64,000 nucleotides of DNA from Roseiarcus sp963824475 (lineage in GTDB: Bacteria > Pseudomonadota > Alphaproteobacteria > Rhizobiales > Beijerinckiaceae), in NCBI GenBank assembly GCA_963824475.1, contig CAWGPR010000007.1, positions 310,001-374,000 on the forward strand. The letters run 5' to 3'. This document shows, one piece after another, positions 30,453 to 41,265 of this stretch. The notes below the pieces were generated by a model. That model had not been told where the DNA came from. It saw only the letters and a list, made by a program, of their open reading frames with translations, and ran no database searches. Numbering within the stretch: position 1 is the stretch's first letter; each line of letters opens with the position of its first letter. The position numbers and the translations under genes were made by a program.

Positions 30453-33408
30453 TCAGGCGAGCGCGGCGCCCATCAGTTTTCGCGCCGCGGCCGCGCTCAT
30501 CGGCTGGCCGAAGGCCGATCCTTGCGCGAACTGGCAACCAAGCTGGGCGAGTTCGACCGCGTCGGATTCCGTCTCCGCCCCCTCGGAGATGACGTCCATC
30601 CCGATCTCCTGCGCCATGGCCACGATCGAACGCAGGATCGGCGACCGGGCGCCGAAGGAGTTGGGCCTGACCAACGATGCGTCGATCCGCATCGCGTCGA
30701 AGCGGTACTGCGGCAGATGGCCGAGCGAGGTGTAGCCGGCGCCGAACCGGTCGAGCATGAGCGCCGCGCCAATTTCGCGCACCCGCTGCAACAGGGCCGC
30801 GGCATATTCCGGGTTTTCCATCACCAGACTTTCCGCCGCGGCGAGTTTAAGCGAGCCGCGATGGACGTAGTGGCGCCCGAGGGCCGCGCGCACGTCGAGC
30901 AGGAGATCGTGGCTCAGCATCTGGCGCGAGGACGCGGCGACGGTCGCGAAGATGGGCGGATTGACCTCGAGCGCCTTCTGCCACGCCGCAAGCTCCCTGG
31001 CTGTCGCCTCGAGAGCGTAGGCGCCGATGTCGATGATCGCGCCGGTCGAACTCGGCGGCGGTGAGGAATTCATCCTCGCCGAGGACGCCGAGCCTCGGAT
31101 GGCGCCAACGGATGAGCGACTGGAATCCGGCGACGGTGCGATCCTCGAGGCGCACGATCGGCCGGAACAGAATGGAGATCTCGCCGCGCTCGAGCGCGCG
31201 CCGCATATCGTTCTCGAGCGTCTGCCGGTCGGTGCGGTGCGAACGCATGTAGGGGGCGAAAATCTCCACCCGATCGCCGCCGGCCTTCTTGGCGTTGGCG
31301 AGCGCCAGCTGAGCGTCGGCGAGAAGATCGCCGCCTTTGTCGTGCAGCTTCGGATTGTAGTGCGCCGCGCCGATCGAAACGGAGAGCGTGATCTCCCGCT
31401 CGCCGAAGCTGATCGGCGCCGCCAGCGCAGAGCGCAAGGCGTCGATCCTCGCGGGCGCCTCCGGCGACTGCGGTTCGGAGAGCACGATCGCGCCGAACGT
31501 GTCGCCGCCCAGGCGAGCCAGCGTATCGCCAGGCTGAAAATCCCGCGCCAGACGCCGGGCCACCGCAAGAAGCGCCGAGTTGCCGATCGACAGCCCGTAG
31601 GAATCGTTGACCGACTGGAATTCGTCGATGTCGATGACCATCACCGTCGGGACGCTCCCCCCAGGCTTATGGGCCAGGAGAATCGCCGCGCCCAGGCGAT
31701 CGTTGAACAGCTCGCGGTTAGGAAGGCCGGTCAGGTTGTCGTGAACCGCGTCATGGAGCATGCGCTCTTCGGCCGATTTGAGCTCGGTCACGTCGGACAG
31801 CGAGCCGATCACCCGCACCACTTCCCCGTCGGCGCTGATCACCGGCCGCGCCTTCAAGACGTACCAGAAATAATGTCCGTCCGACCCGCGCAGTCTTAGA
31901 TCGTGATTGATCCGGCCCGAGCGCTGATGCAGGAGCCCGTCGAGCGCCAGCGTGTATCGGTCGCGATCAAGAGGATGCAGCACGTCGAGCCAGCCCGCCG
32001 CCGGTCCCTCGAGCGCGCCGCGCTTGAGCCCGAGCTGGGTTTCGATCGCCTCGGCGCCGTTCACTTCGTCGGTCAGCACGTTCCAATCAAAGATCGCCTC
32101 GCCCGATCCGGTCATGGCCAGCGAGCGCCGGTCGGCGTCGGGGCCGCTGTCCATGGCGCCGCCCGAGCCGGAGAAGGCGAATTGCATCACCGTGAAGCCG
32201 ATCAGCATGACGATCAGCACCAGGCCGCCGACCAGGCCCGGCGCCGCAAGGTCGTTGGTCAGATAGCCAAGCGCGGCCGCTCCCGCGGCCACCACCCAGA
32301 CCGCAAGCAGATACCAGGTCGGAATCAGCATCACCGCGCGATCGGACCCGCGCGCCGCGAGGCTCAGGATGAGCAGGAAGCCGACGCCGGCGACGGTGGC
32401 GATGGAGATTCGCGCCACCCCCGCCGCGACCGGCGGATTGTAAACCGAAAGCCCGACCACGGCCGCCATCAGCGCGAGCCAGGCGAGCGCGAAATGGGTA
32501 TAGCGCACGTGCCATCGGCGCAGATTGAGGTAGGCGAACAGGAAGATGATGAGCGTCGCGCCGATCGTCGCCTCGACGCCCGCGCGCCAGATGCGCTCCG
32601 AAGCGTCCTCGAGGCCGAACATCTTGCGCCAGAAGCCGAAGTCGATGCAGACATAGGCGAACACCGCCCAGGCGAGCGCCGCGGCCGCGGGAAAAATCAT
32701 CGCGCCGCGCACCACGAAGACGATGGTCAGAAACAGGGCCAACAGACCAGCGATGCCGATCAGAATCCCTTCGTAGAGCGTCAGGCTGGTCGACTTGTCC
32801 TTGAAGGCGTCCGGCTCCCACAAATAGAGCTGCGGCAGGTTCGGCGAACGCAGCTCCGCGACATAGGTGACGGTCGTTCCCGGATCCAGGGTGAGCCGGA
32901 AGACATCCGATTCCGCGTTGTCCTCACGTTCCGGCGCCACGCCCTGGCTCGCAGTGATGGTCGTGATTCGCGACGAACCGAGATCCGGCCAGATGACGCC
33001 GGAGCCGACAAAGCGGAAATGCGGCGCCACGATCAGCCGGGTCAATTGCTCGTCGGAATCATTGGTCAGCGCGAACACGATCCACGCCGGCTGCGCGCCT
33101 GCTTCGAGCGCGCTGACCTCGATCCGCCGGACGATGCCGTCGGCGCCGGGCGCGGTCGAAACCTGGATGCGATCGCCCTGGGCGCTGTAGCGCTCGACCG
33201 CCCGGGTCAGGTCGATCGCGTCCGAATCGGGCGAAACCCGGACCGATTGCACCGCGCAGGCGGGCTGCCAGAACGCCGTCAGTCCGGCGATCAGGACCAC
33301 GACGCCGACGAGGCCGCGCCAGGCGCTTAAGGCGCGCTTTGCTGGCCCGTTCGCGCAAACCCCCCCGCCGCGGACGCGCGGGCGATCGTTGAGGATCTGT
33401 TCAGTCAA
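30453..33408 (-). CDS. Membrane sensor with PAS, degenerate GGDEF and degenerate EAL domains, interrupted by one extra base
   Basis: The restored product is about 984 residues. An N-terminal helix and periplasmic 7TMR-DISM-like domain lead into about seven membrane helices, a PAS domain (LGLKRGALEG to VIGSLSDVTELK), a GGDEF domain and an EAL domain. The cyclase motif reads GGDTF rather than GGDEF, and the EAL region reads GFQSLIRW rather than xEALxRW, so both activities are probably lost and a c-di-GMP-sensing or scaffold role is more likely. The frame breaks at 31047-31052 inside FLTAAE-STGAIIDIG: one extra base turns GTCGACTCG into GTCGAACTCG on the plus strand. The TTG start at 33408 overlaps the preceding acetyltransferase stop and is uncertain. 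Confidence 0.8.
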
Positions 33409-34015
33409 GATTGGTCCACGTCGTTCGCGGACGCGCGTCGCCTTCGACCAGCCCGAACAGGACGTGGTCGCGCCAAGCCCCATTGATCCTGAGGAATCCT
33501 CGCGCGTAGCCCTCACGCCGGAAGCCGTTGCGCTCAAGCAGCGCGATCGACGGCGCATTTTCCGGGATGCAGGCCGCTTCGATCCGATGCAGCCGCAACC
33601 TGGCGAGCGCGAATTCGACCGTCGCCGCGACCGCGCGCGTCATGCGCCCTTCGCGCGCATGCGGCGCCCCCATCCAGTAGCCGAGCGTTCCGCTTTGCGA
33701 CACGCCGCGCCGCACCCCCCCGAGCGTGATGCCGCCCAGGAGTTCGTCAGCGATGCTGTCGAAAATGAGAAACGAATACGCTTCGTCCCGGGCCATGTCG
33801 TCGTCTTGGCGCCTAAGACGCCGGCGAAACGCGGCGCGGGTCAGATCGTCGTCCGGCCACGTCGGCTCCCAGGGCTCGAGAAAACCGCGACTTAAGGCCC
33901 GCAACCTCGACCATGACGAATAGTCGGTCGGCGCGGCCGGCCGCAGATAAAGGCCGTCGCCGCGGAGCAAAGGCTCCGGGCTAACCGGTCGCGTCAAGCC
34001 GAAGAGCGCCATCAT
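33401..34015 (-). CDS. GNAT N-acetyltransferase, RimJ/RimL type
   Basis: A 204-residue acetyltransferase of the RimJ/RimL class, which modifies protein N-termini (ribosomal proteins in E. coli) using acetyl-CoA. The acetyl-CoA fold is seen as LGYWMGAPHAREGRMTRAV (the R/Q-x-x-G-x-G/A segment varied) and the later ENAPSIALLERNGFRREGYARGFL, highly typical of RimJ. The start ATG lies in an ATGATG doublet overlapping the stop of the M16 peptidase gene, so it is the third gene of a thrC-M16-rimJ operon. Its 3' end overlaps the sensor gene. Confidence 0.9.
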   Translation of the reverse strand: MMALFGLTRPVSPEPLLRGDGLYLRPAAPTDYSSWSRLRALSRGFLEPWEPTWPDDDLTRAAFRRRLRRQDDDMARDEAYSFLIFDSIADELLGGITLGGVRRGVSQSGTLGYWMGAPHAREGRMTRAVAATVEFALARLRLHRIEAACIPENAPSIALLERNGFRREGYARGFLRINGAWRDHVLFGLVEGDARPRTTWTNLD

Positions 34016-35274
34016 ACCCCTTTCAAAGCGCGGGCGATCTTCGCCTGGCCGGGAACCTTGCCGACCGCGCCAATCGCCGCCACGGCGGGGGGTGATCTAA
34101 GCATGGCGGCGCCCGTTTTGCGAACCTCCTCGACAGTGACGGCGTCGACGCGGGCCAGCATCTCGTCGAAGGTAAGCGGGCGCCCATAGACCTGCATCTG
34201 GCGCGAGAGCTGGTGGACCCGCGCCGCGGGCTGCTCAAACGCCGCCACCAGCGAGACCTTCATCTGAGCCTTGACGCGCCGAACTTCCGCTTCCTCAAGC
34301 CCATGCGCGGCTTCCGCGAGGCAGTCGAGCGAGGCGGCGACCACCTCCGCAGCATCCCGGCCGGCCGAGCCCGCGTAGAAGCCGAACAGGCCGGTGTCAA
34401 TGAAATCCCAGTGGAATCCATAGATCGAATAGGCAAGGCCCCGTTTCTCGCGCACCTCCTGGAAGAGCCGCGACGACATGCCCCCGCCCGCCGCGGCGGC
34501 GAAGACCTGGGCGGCGTCGTGATCCGGGGCGTTGGCCGGCCGCCCCTCGAAGCCCACCACGACATGCGTCTGCTCCAGGCGCCGGCTGCGCTTGGTCTCG
34601 CCGCCGCGATAAGAGGCTCGCTCCTCGGCCGGCGGAGGCGCGGCAGGGAGCCTTTCGAGGCCAGATTGAACGAGGGCCAGGATATGACCGTGTTCGACCG
34701 CGCCGGCTGCGGCGACGACGGTGGCGCCGGCGCTGTATCGGCGGCCCAGATAGTCGTCGATCGCCGCCCGGTCGAAGGCCTCGACGCCCTCCCGCGTGCC
34801 GAGAATCGGCCGGCCGATCGGTTGATCGGGCCAGGCGGTCGCGGTGAGAAGATCGAACACCAGATCATCCGGCGTATCTTCGACCGACCCGATCTCCTGC
34901 AGGATCACATTCTTTTCCCGTTCGAGCTCTTCCAGGTCGAATGCGCTATTGGTGAGAAGGTCGCCAATGACGTCGAGCGCGAGATCGGCGTCGCTGCCGA
35001 GAACTCGAGCGAAGTAGATCGTTCGCTCGACTCCGGTCTCAGCATTGAGGTCGCCGCCAACGTTCTCGATCGTCTCGGCGATCTCGCGGGCGCTTCGACG
35101 GCGGGTGCCCTTGAACGCCATGTGTTCGATGAAATGCGAGAGCCCATGCTCGCCCGCGCGCTCGTATCGGGATCCCGCGGCGACGAAGACCCCAATCGCC
35201 GCGGTCTTCACGTGAGGCGCCGTCTCGGTCACGACGGTAAGCCCCGAGGGAAGGCTCGTAACCTGAACGCTCAC
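34012..35274 (-). CDS. M16 family zinc metallopeptidase (processing-peptidase-like)
   Basis: A 420-residue peptidase with the inverted zinc motif HFIEH at residues 47-51 and the downstream catalytic/ligand Glu region in AETGVERTIYF. It has the two-lobed M16B layout, with the C-terminal SSRLFQEVREKRGLAYSIY block. It resembles the bacterial relatives of mitochondrial processing peptidase beta, and in Hyphomicrobiales the gene commonly follows thrC as here. The ATG overlaps the thrC stop by four bases (ATGA), and the stop overlaps the acetyltransferase start. Substrate is unknown. Confidence 0.93.
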   Translation of the reverse strand: MSVQVTSLPSGLTVVTETAPHVKTAAIGVFVAAGSRYERAGEHGLSHFIEHMAFKGTRRRSAREIAETIENVGGDLNAETGVERTIYFARVLGSDADLALDVIGDLLTNSAFDLEELEREKNVILQEIGSVEDTPDDLVFDLLTATAWPDQPIGRPILGTREGVEAFDRAAIDDYLGRRYSAGATVVAAAGAVEHGHILALVQSGLERLPAAPPPAEERASYRGGETKRSRRLEQTHVVVGFEGRPANAPDHDAAQVFAAAAGGGMSSRLFQEVREKRGLAYSIYGFHWDFIDTGLFGFYAGSAGRDAAEVVAASLDCLAEAAHGLEEAEVRRVKAQMKVSLVAAFEQPAARVHQLSRQMQVYGRPLTFDEMLARVDAVTVEEVRKTGAAMLRSPPAVAAIGAVGKVPGQAKIARALKGV

Positions 35275-36674
35275 GCTGCGGCTCGCGCAGTCTGGCGCAG
35301 GTAATCCGCCACCGCCCGGCGGTCGTTGGGCAGAACGACGATCGCTTCCTTGCGCTCCATCAGATCCGATAGGCGCTCCGGCAGCGGCGGCCGCACGCCC
35401 GTCGCGCGCTCGACGGCGTCGGGAAATTTCGCCGGATGGGCCGTCGCGAGAGCAATGACCGGCGTCGCCGGCGAGGCGGCGAGCGCTTTTCGCGCGGCGC
35501 GAACGCCGACCGCGCTGTGCGGATCGATGATCATGCCGCTCGCGCGGTAGACGCGGCCCATCTCCTCGGCGCAGGCGGTCTCATCGACCCGAAACGCGTC
35601 GAAATCGGCGCGAATGCGCGCCAAAGCTGCGACCGGGATCGTAAATGAGCCGTCTTTGGCAAGCTCGCCCATCCGGGCGACCACCTCCTCTGGGTTGCGG
35701 CCAGAGGCCTCGAACAGGAGGCGCTCGAAATTGGAGGATAGCTGTATGTCCATGGACGGCGACTGGGTCGCCTTGACGGCCTTCGGAGCGTAGCGCCCGC
35801 TGGCCAGCGCGCGGGCGAGAATGTCGTTCTCATTGGTCGCGACGATCAAACGCTCGACCGGCAGTCCCATGCGCTTGGCGTAATAGCCTGCTAAGACGTC
35901 GCCGAAATTACCGGTCGGAACCGCGAAGGATATCGGCCGCTCGGGCGCGCCGAGCGCGACGGCGCTGAAGAAGTAATAGACGATCTGCGCCAGGATGCGC
36001 GCCCAATTGATGGAATTGACGCCCGACAGACGCATTTCGTCGCGAAAGGCGAGATCGCCGAACAGTTCCTTGATGATGCGCTGACAGTCGTCGAACGCGC
36101 CTTCGATCGCGATCGCATGCACGTTGGGCCGATCGGCCGTCGTCATCTGCCGGCGCTGCACGTCCGACACCCGGCCTTGTGGATAGAGGATGAACACTTC
36201 AACTTGCGACTGCTCGGCGAAAGCCTCGATCGCCGCGGCGCCGGTGTCGCCCGAGGTCGCCCCGATAATCGTCGCCCGCGCGCCGCGGCGCCGCAAAACG
36301 CGGTTCATCGCCTGTCCCAGCCACTGCATGGCGAAATCCTTGAACGCCAGCGTCGGTCCGTGGAAAAGCTCGAGCGCGAACAGGTTGTCGTCGATTTGCG
36401 TAAGCGGCGCGATCGCAGCGTGACGGAAGCCGGCATAGGCGGCCTCGGACAGCGACTTCATTTCGTCTGAACCGAAATCATCGTCAACGAACGGCGCCAT
36501 GATTCGCGCCGCCGCTTCCGGATATGGAACGCCCCTCAGCGCCCGGATCGCGTCCGGCCGCCATTCGGGAACGGAAAGCGGCAAATAAAGGCCGCCGTCG
36601 CGCGCCAGCCCTGTGAGAAGCGTATCCGCGAAGCCGAGCGTCGGCGCCGCCCCGCGCGTCGAAACGTAGTGCAC
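35271..36674 (-). CDS. thrC: Threonine synthase
   Basis: ThrC converts O-phosphohomoserine to threonine with pyridoxal phosphate. The 467-residue product begins MHYVSTRGAAPTLGFADTLL, as class I (long) threonine synthases do. The PLP lysine is in GPTLAFKDFAMQ, and the phosphate-binding run is ATSGDTGAAAIEAF. VPTGNFGDVLAGYYAKRMG is the second conserved block. It is the first gene of the overlapping thrC-M16-rimJ set. The 185 bases upstream to cfa hold both divergent promoters. Confidence 0.97.
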   Translation of the reverse strand: MHYVSTRGAAPTLGFADTLLTGLARDGGLYLPLSVPEWRPDAIRALRGVPYPEAAARIMAPFVDDDFGSDEMKSLSEAAYAGFRHAAIAPLTQIDDNLFALELFHGPTLAFKDFAMQWLGQAMNRVLRRRGARATIIGATSGDTGAAAIEAFAEQSQVEVFILYPQGRVSDVQRRQMTTADRPNVHAIAIEGAFDDCQRIIKELFGDLAFRDEMRLSGVNSINWARILAQIVYYFFSAVALGAPERPISFAVPTGNFGDVLAGYYAKRMGLPVERLIVATNENDILARALASGRYAPKAVKATQSPSMDIQLSSNFERLLFEASGRNPEEVVARMGELAKDGSFTIPVAALARIRADFDAFRVDETACAEEMGRVYRASGMIIDPHSAVGVRAARKALAASPATPVIALATAHPAKFPDAVERATGVRPPLPERLSDLMERKEAIVVLPNDRRAVADYLRQTARAAA

Positions 36675-36859
36675 GATAAGGGAATCCTTGGCCGATCTGG
36701 TCGTCTAGCGCAAGTTCCGCCAAAGCGGAACGATAGCGGACTTGGTTAAAGAATGGGGCCAAAACAAGACGCGCCCGGTCTGGGATTTGCGCGGCGGGAA
36801 TGCCCGGCGATCCAGATTCGCACTTGAAAAAACCTCACAACTTTCCATAACGTCACACA

Positions 36860-38170
36860 ATGACGACAAGGGGGCGCGGTCCGGGGCGGCCGAGCCGGTC
36901 ATTGGGATCGCGAGGGATGAGCGCGGCGTTCAAGGCTTTTTTGCGGAGACTGGTTCGCAAGGGTCGGCTGGAAGTGGCGACTGCCGACGGCGGCGTCGAG
37001 ACGTTCGGCGATGGGGTGGGGCCGCCGCTGGGCGTGAAACTCCTCGATAGCGCCGCGGAACGGCGGCTCATGCTCAATCCAGCGCTGTCGCTCGGCGAAC
37101 TCTACATGGACGGACGACTGGCCATAACAAAAGGCGGCCTATACGACCTGTTGGAACTGGGTGCGCGCAACCTCGCCGAACTGGAGGGTGAGCCCTGGGG
37201 CAAGGCGCTGAACAAAGCGCGCCTTGCGTTTCGCAGCCTGCATCAACGGAACGACCGGAGGCGCGCCAAGCGCAACGTCGCCAGCCACTACGACCTCGAT
37301 CAGCGCCTTTACAATCTCTTTCTCGATTCCGACCGCCAGTATTCCTGCGCTTATTTCGAATATCCGGGTCAATCGCTCGATGACGCGCAAACCGCAAAGA
37401 AGCGCCACCTCGCCGCCAAGCTTCTGCCGAAGGATGGCGCGACTGCGCTCGACATCGGGTGCGGCTTCGGAGGTCTCGCGCTCTATCTCGCCGGCGTCGC
37501 GGGCGCGCGCGCAACCGGAGTTACCCTATCCGAGGAGCAGTTCGCCGTCGCCACCCGTCGCGCCCGCGAAGCCGGGCTCGCCGACCGAGTTGAATTTCGG
37601 CTGCAGGACTATCGCGACGTTGGCGAGAGGTTCGACCGCATCGTCTCGGTCGGCATGTTCGAGCACGTCGGCGTCAACCGCTATGACGAGTTCTTCGCCA
37701 AGGCCAGGGGCCTGCTCAAGGACGATGGAGTGATGCTGCTCCATTCCATCGGCCGCAACTCCGTTCCCGGCGTCACCAACGCCTGGATCCGCAAATATAT
37801 CTTCCCGGGCGGCTACATTCCGAGCCTGTCCGAAGTCTTGCCGGCGATCGAGCGGGCGGGCCTGTATGTGACGGATATCGAGATTCTCCGCCTGCATTAC
37901 GCCGACACGCTCCGGGCTTGGCGCGAACGGTTCATGGCGCGGCGGGACGAGGCGAAAAAGCTCTATGACGAGCGCTTCTGCCGCATGTGGGAGTTCTATC
38001 TTGCCGGCGCGGAAACCGCGTTCCGCGTTGACGCGCACATGGTGTTTCAGATTCAGCTCGCCAAGCGTCAGGAGGTCGTCCCGCTGACCCGCGACTACAT
38101 CCCCGACCGGGAGGCGGAGCTTCGGCGCCGCGAGGCGGCGCGCTCGCTCATTCGGCACGCGGCGGAGTAG
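36860..38170 (+). CDS. cfa: Cyclopropane-fatty-acyl-phospholipid synthase family protein
   Basis: This enzyme transfers a methylene from S-adenosylmethionine to unsaturated acyl chains in membrane phospholipids, often in stationary phase or acid stress. The 436-residue chain has the N-terminal lipid-binding domain and a methyltransferase domain with ALDIGCGFGGLALYLA (SAM motif I), VTLSEEQFAVA and the MFEHVGVNRYDEFF block with the catalytic-site residues of the family. The start is not certain: the ATG at 36860 lacks a clear ribosome site, and an ATG at 36917 (MSAAFKAFL) is a likely alternative. Divergent from thrC, convergent with the YbjQ-like gene two bases beyond its stop. Confidence 0.92.
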   Translation: MTTRGRGPGRPSRSLGSRGMSAAFKAFLRRLVRKGRLEVATADGGVETFGDGVGPPLGVKLLDSAAERRLMLNPALSLGELYMDGRLAITKGGLYDLLELGARNLAELEGEPWGKALNKARLAFRSLHQRNDRRRAKRNVASHYDLDQRLYNLFLDSDRQYSCAYFEYPGQSLDDAQTAKKRHLAAKLLPKDGATALDIGCGFGGLALYLAGVAGARATGVTLSEEQFAVATRRAREAGLADRVEFRLQDYRDVGERFDRIVSVGMFEHVGVNRYDEFFAKARGLLKDDGVMLLHSIGRNSVPGVTNAWIRKYIFPGGYIPSLSEVLPAIERAGLYVTDIEILRLHYADTLRAWRERFMARRDEAKKLYDERFCRMWEFYLAGAETAFRVDAHMVFQIQLAKRQEVVPLTRDYIPDREAELRRREAARSLIRHAAE

Positions 38171-38172
38171 GA

Positions 38173-38457
38173 CTAAGCCGCCTCAGCGAACCGAACCGCG
38201 AGTCCCGTCGCCGTCACCCGCTCAAGCCGGAGGCCGTCGATCTCGCAGCCCTTGCAGCCCTCGACCTCGAAGCGGACGTCGACGACGCCGTCGGCCCCGT
38301 AGTCCTCGGCTTCGCGTCTCAAGGCCTCGATCGCCGTCTGACGATCGGCTTCGGCGGCGGGCTCGCCGGCGGCCCGCCAGGGCCCCGTCGCCCGGATTCG
38401 TCCAATCGCAATTGTACGCCGGCCGTCATCGAGCGCGGCCGCAAAACTCACTTGCAT
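38173..38457 (-). CDS. YbjQ/UPF0145-like heavy-metal-binding domain protein
   Basis: A 94-residue protein. The C-terminal half, AIEALRREAEDYGADGVVDVRF followed by a short loop and TATGLAVRF, matches the repeating unit of the YbjQ fold, which assembles as a pentamer in the known structure. A CxxC (CKGC) sits between the two conserved strands. The ATG at 38457 is chosen by family length; the frame extends upstream to 38595 without conservation. Function of the family is not established. Confidence 0.7.
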   Translation of the reverse strand: MQVSFAAALDDGRRTIAIGRIRATGPWRAAGEPAAEADRQTAIEALRREAEDYGADGVVDVRFEVEGCKGCEIDGLRLERVTATGLAVRFAEAA

Positions 38458-38621
38458 GAGGTTCGGTCCATATGCAGAAGCGCAGACTCCATACCGCACT
38501 TGGCCTTTCCGAGCCGTTAACAAGCCGTTACAGCTAAGAAATTGGCCGCCTGCTGCGCAGAAAACGTTGTGTGCGGCACCGAAGCGCCGCTGCACATATG
38601 TAGTTATCTGGTTGGGTTTCG

Positions 38622-40767
38622 CTACTCGGCCGTCGCCGCCGGCTCGGCCGCGGGCGCCTTTTCGAGATCGCCGCCCGTTTGCTGATCGACGACGCGCATC
38701 GACAGCTTGACCTTGCCGCGATCGTCGTAGCCCAGCACCTTGACCTTGACCCGGTCGCCTTCCTTGACGACGTCAGTCGTCTTGTTGACGCGGGTCTTCG
38801 CCAGCTGTGAAATGTGGACGAGGCCGTCCTTCGAGCCGAAGAAATTGACGAAGGCGCCGAATTCGACCGTCTTGACCACGGTTCCGTCGTAAATCTGGCC
38901 GACTTCCGGCTCCGAGGCGATCGACTTGATCCAGTTGACGGCCGCCTTGATCTTCGCGCCGTCGCTGGAGGCGATCTTCACCGTGCCGTCATCCTCGATG
39001 TTGATCTTAGCGCCGGTCTTTTCGACGATCTCGCGGATCACCTTGCCGCCCGAGCCGATGACTTCGCGAATCTTGTCGGTCGGGATCTTCATGGTTTCGA
39101 TCCGCGGCGCGAACTCGCCGAGCTCAGCCCGCGCTCCGGTGATCGCCTTGCTCATTTCGCCGAGGATATGCATCCGGCCGTCGCGCGCCTGCGCCAGCGC
39201 CTGGCGCATGATCTCCTCGGTGATCCCGGCGATCTTGATGTCCATCTGCAGCGAAGTGACCCCTTCGCTCGTGCCCGCGACCTTGAAGTCCATGTCGCCG
39301 AGGTGGTCCTCGTCGCCCAGAATGTCGCTGAGCACCGCGAATCGCGAGCCCTCGAGAATGAGGCCCATCGCGATGCCCGCGGTCGGGCGCTTGAGCGGCA
39401 CGCCCGCGTCCATCAGCGCCAGCGACGATCCGCACACCGTCGCCATGGACGATGAGCCGTTCGAACTCGGTGATCTCCGAGACGACGCGGATGGTATAGG
39501 GAAATTCGGCCGCGGTCGGCAGCATCGGGTGAATCGCGCGCCAGGCGAGCTTGCCGTGGCCGATTTCGCGCCGGCCAGGCGAGCCCATGCGGCCGGTCTC
39601 GCCGACCGAATAGGGCGGGAAGTTGTAATGGAGCAGGAACCGCTCCTTGTAGGTCCCGTCCAGCGAATCGACATATTGCTCGTCCTCGCCAGTCCCCAGC
39701 GTCGCCACGACCAGCGCCTGCGTTTCGCCGCGGGTGAACAGCGCAGACCCATGGGTGCGGGGCAGCACCCCGACTTGCGCCAGGATCGGGCGCACCGTGG
39801 TCAAATCCCGCCCGTCGATACGGCGCTTATGGTCGAGAATGTTCCAGCGCACGACCTTGGCCTGAGCGTTGTGGAACGCCTCTGCAATCGCCTCCTGGGA
39901 AAGCTTCGGCTCGGCGCCCTCGGGCGCAAGCGCCGCCATGACCTTCGCCTTGACGGCGTCGACGGCGGCATAGCGCTCCTGCTTCTGGGTGAGTGAATAG
40001 GCGGCGCGCAGATCGGCTTCGGCGACCTCCAGCACCGCCTTTTCGACCGCCGAGCGGTCATGCGCGGCGAGCTCGCGCGGCTCTTTGGCGGCCTTCTCGG
40101 CGAGGCGAATGATCGCCTGGATGACCGGCTGGAATCCTGCGTGACCGGCCATCACCGCTTTCAGCATCATCTCTTCGCTGAGTTCCTGGGCCTCCAACTC
40201 GACCATCAGCACGGCGTCCGCGGTCCCGGCCACGACCAGATCGAGCGTCGAGTCCTTCATCTCCTCGACTGTCGGATTGACCCGGATCTCGCCCTTGATG
40301 ACGCCGACCCGAGCCGCGCCGATCGGGCCCATGAACGGCACCCCGGAAAGGGTCAGCGCCGCCGAGGAGGCGATCATCGCCAGAATGTCCGAGTCGGTCT
40401 CGAGGTCATACGAGAAGACCGTGGCGATAACCTGCGTGTCGCAACGGAAGTCATCGGGAAAAAGCGGCCGGATCGGCCGGTCGATCAGGCGGGAAGTGAG
40501 GGTTTCGCGGTCGGAGGGCCGCCCTTCGCGCTTGAGATACCCGCCGGGAATTCGTCCTGCGGCGAACGCCTTTTCCTGGTAGTGGACGGTGAGGGGAAAG
40601 AAATCCTGGCCGGGTTTCGCCTCCTTGGCGGCGACGACGGTCGCCAGCACCGTGGTTTCACCCCAGGTGGCGAGCACCGCGCCGTCGGCCTGGCGGGCCA
40701 TGCGTCCGGTCTCGAGCGTGAGTTTGCGACCGCACCAGTCGAGTTCTTCGCGTTGTATGTCAAACAT
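38622..40767 (-). CDS. pnp: Polyribonucleotide nucleotidyltransferase, interrupted by one extra base
   Basis: PNPase is the phosphorolytic 3'-5' exonuclease of the degradosome. From ATG 40767 the first RNase PH core, the helical domain, the second core (FVHISQ-like end), KH (IREVIGSGGKVIREIVEKTGA) and S1 (VGQIYDGTVVKTVEFGAFV) domains are all present. The frame is lost inside the second core, where RVVSEITESNGSSSMA should run: at about 39464-39467 one extra base changes CGACTCG to CGAACTCG on the plus strand. Repair gives 714 residues, normal for the family, so decay is unlikely. It follows rpsO, the usual order, with a hairpin between. Confidence 0.94.
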
Positions 40768-40918
40768 CTTTCTTCATCCTGCATGAGTTGAGGATGCGAA
40801 AGCCTGCGGCCCATGCCGCCCGTCGATCGGGCTCGTCACCGGCAAGACGGCGAGCGGCTGGGCGAACGCCAGCCGCTTGCGATCCTGCCATGACGCGAGG
40901 CTCTCGCACTGGGTTAAA

Positions 40919-40939
40919 GGCGCCGGCCGCGCCGGCGCC
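40919..40939 (-). terminator. Hairpin between rpsO and pnp
   Basis: A perfect 9-bp stem (GGCGCCGGC, loop CGC, GCCGGCGCC) lies in the 228-base gap between rpsO and pnp. In the direction of transcription it is followed by TTTAACCC. It could be a partial terminator of rpsO or a processing hairpin in the pnp leader, as known in E. coli for RNase III autoregulation of pnp. The sequence alone cannot separate these. Confidence 0.5.
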
Positions 40940-40995
40940 CGGACTTAAGATCGAGACGCGCGGGATTTGGCGCCCCGTTCGCGTGGGGCTCGCCT

Positions 40996-41265
40996 TCAGC
41001 GGCGGATGCCCAGACGCTCGATGAGGGTCTTGTAGCGCCCCTCATCCTGCTTCTTGACATAGTCGAGAAGCGTTCGCCGCTGCGACACCATCTTGAGCAG
41101 GCCGCGGCGGGAATGGTTGTCCTTGACGTGGGTCTTGAAGTGATTGGTCAGGTTGGCGATGCGCTCGGTGAGAATCGCAACCTGGACCTCGGGCGACCCG
41201 GTGTCGCCGACTTTCAAAGCATATAGATTAATGAGCGCGGTCTTGCGCTCAGCCGTGATCGACAT
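40996..41265 (-). CDS. rpsO: 30S ribosomal protein S15
   Basis: The 89-residue S15 binds 16S rRNA helices 20-22 early in 30S assembly. The conserved HFKTHVKDNHSRRGLLKMVSQ and RRTLLDYVKKQD blocks are intact, and the protein ends in IERLGIRR. The ATG at 41265 matches the family start MSITAERK; the frame is open upstream without conservation. It precedes pnp as usual. Confidence 0.98.
   Translation of the reverse strand: MSITAERKTALINLYALKVGDTGSPEVQVAILTERIANLTNHFKTHVKDNHSRRGLLKMVSQRRTLLDYVKKQDEGRYKTLIERLGIRR

Noticed and set aside
31903..33330. 475-codon open frame antisense to the GGDEF/EAL gene
   Set aside because: Arg/Gly/Asp-rich with no motif, and the opposite strand has clear domains.
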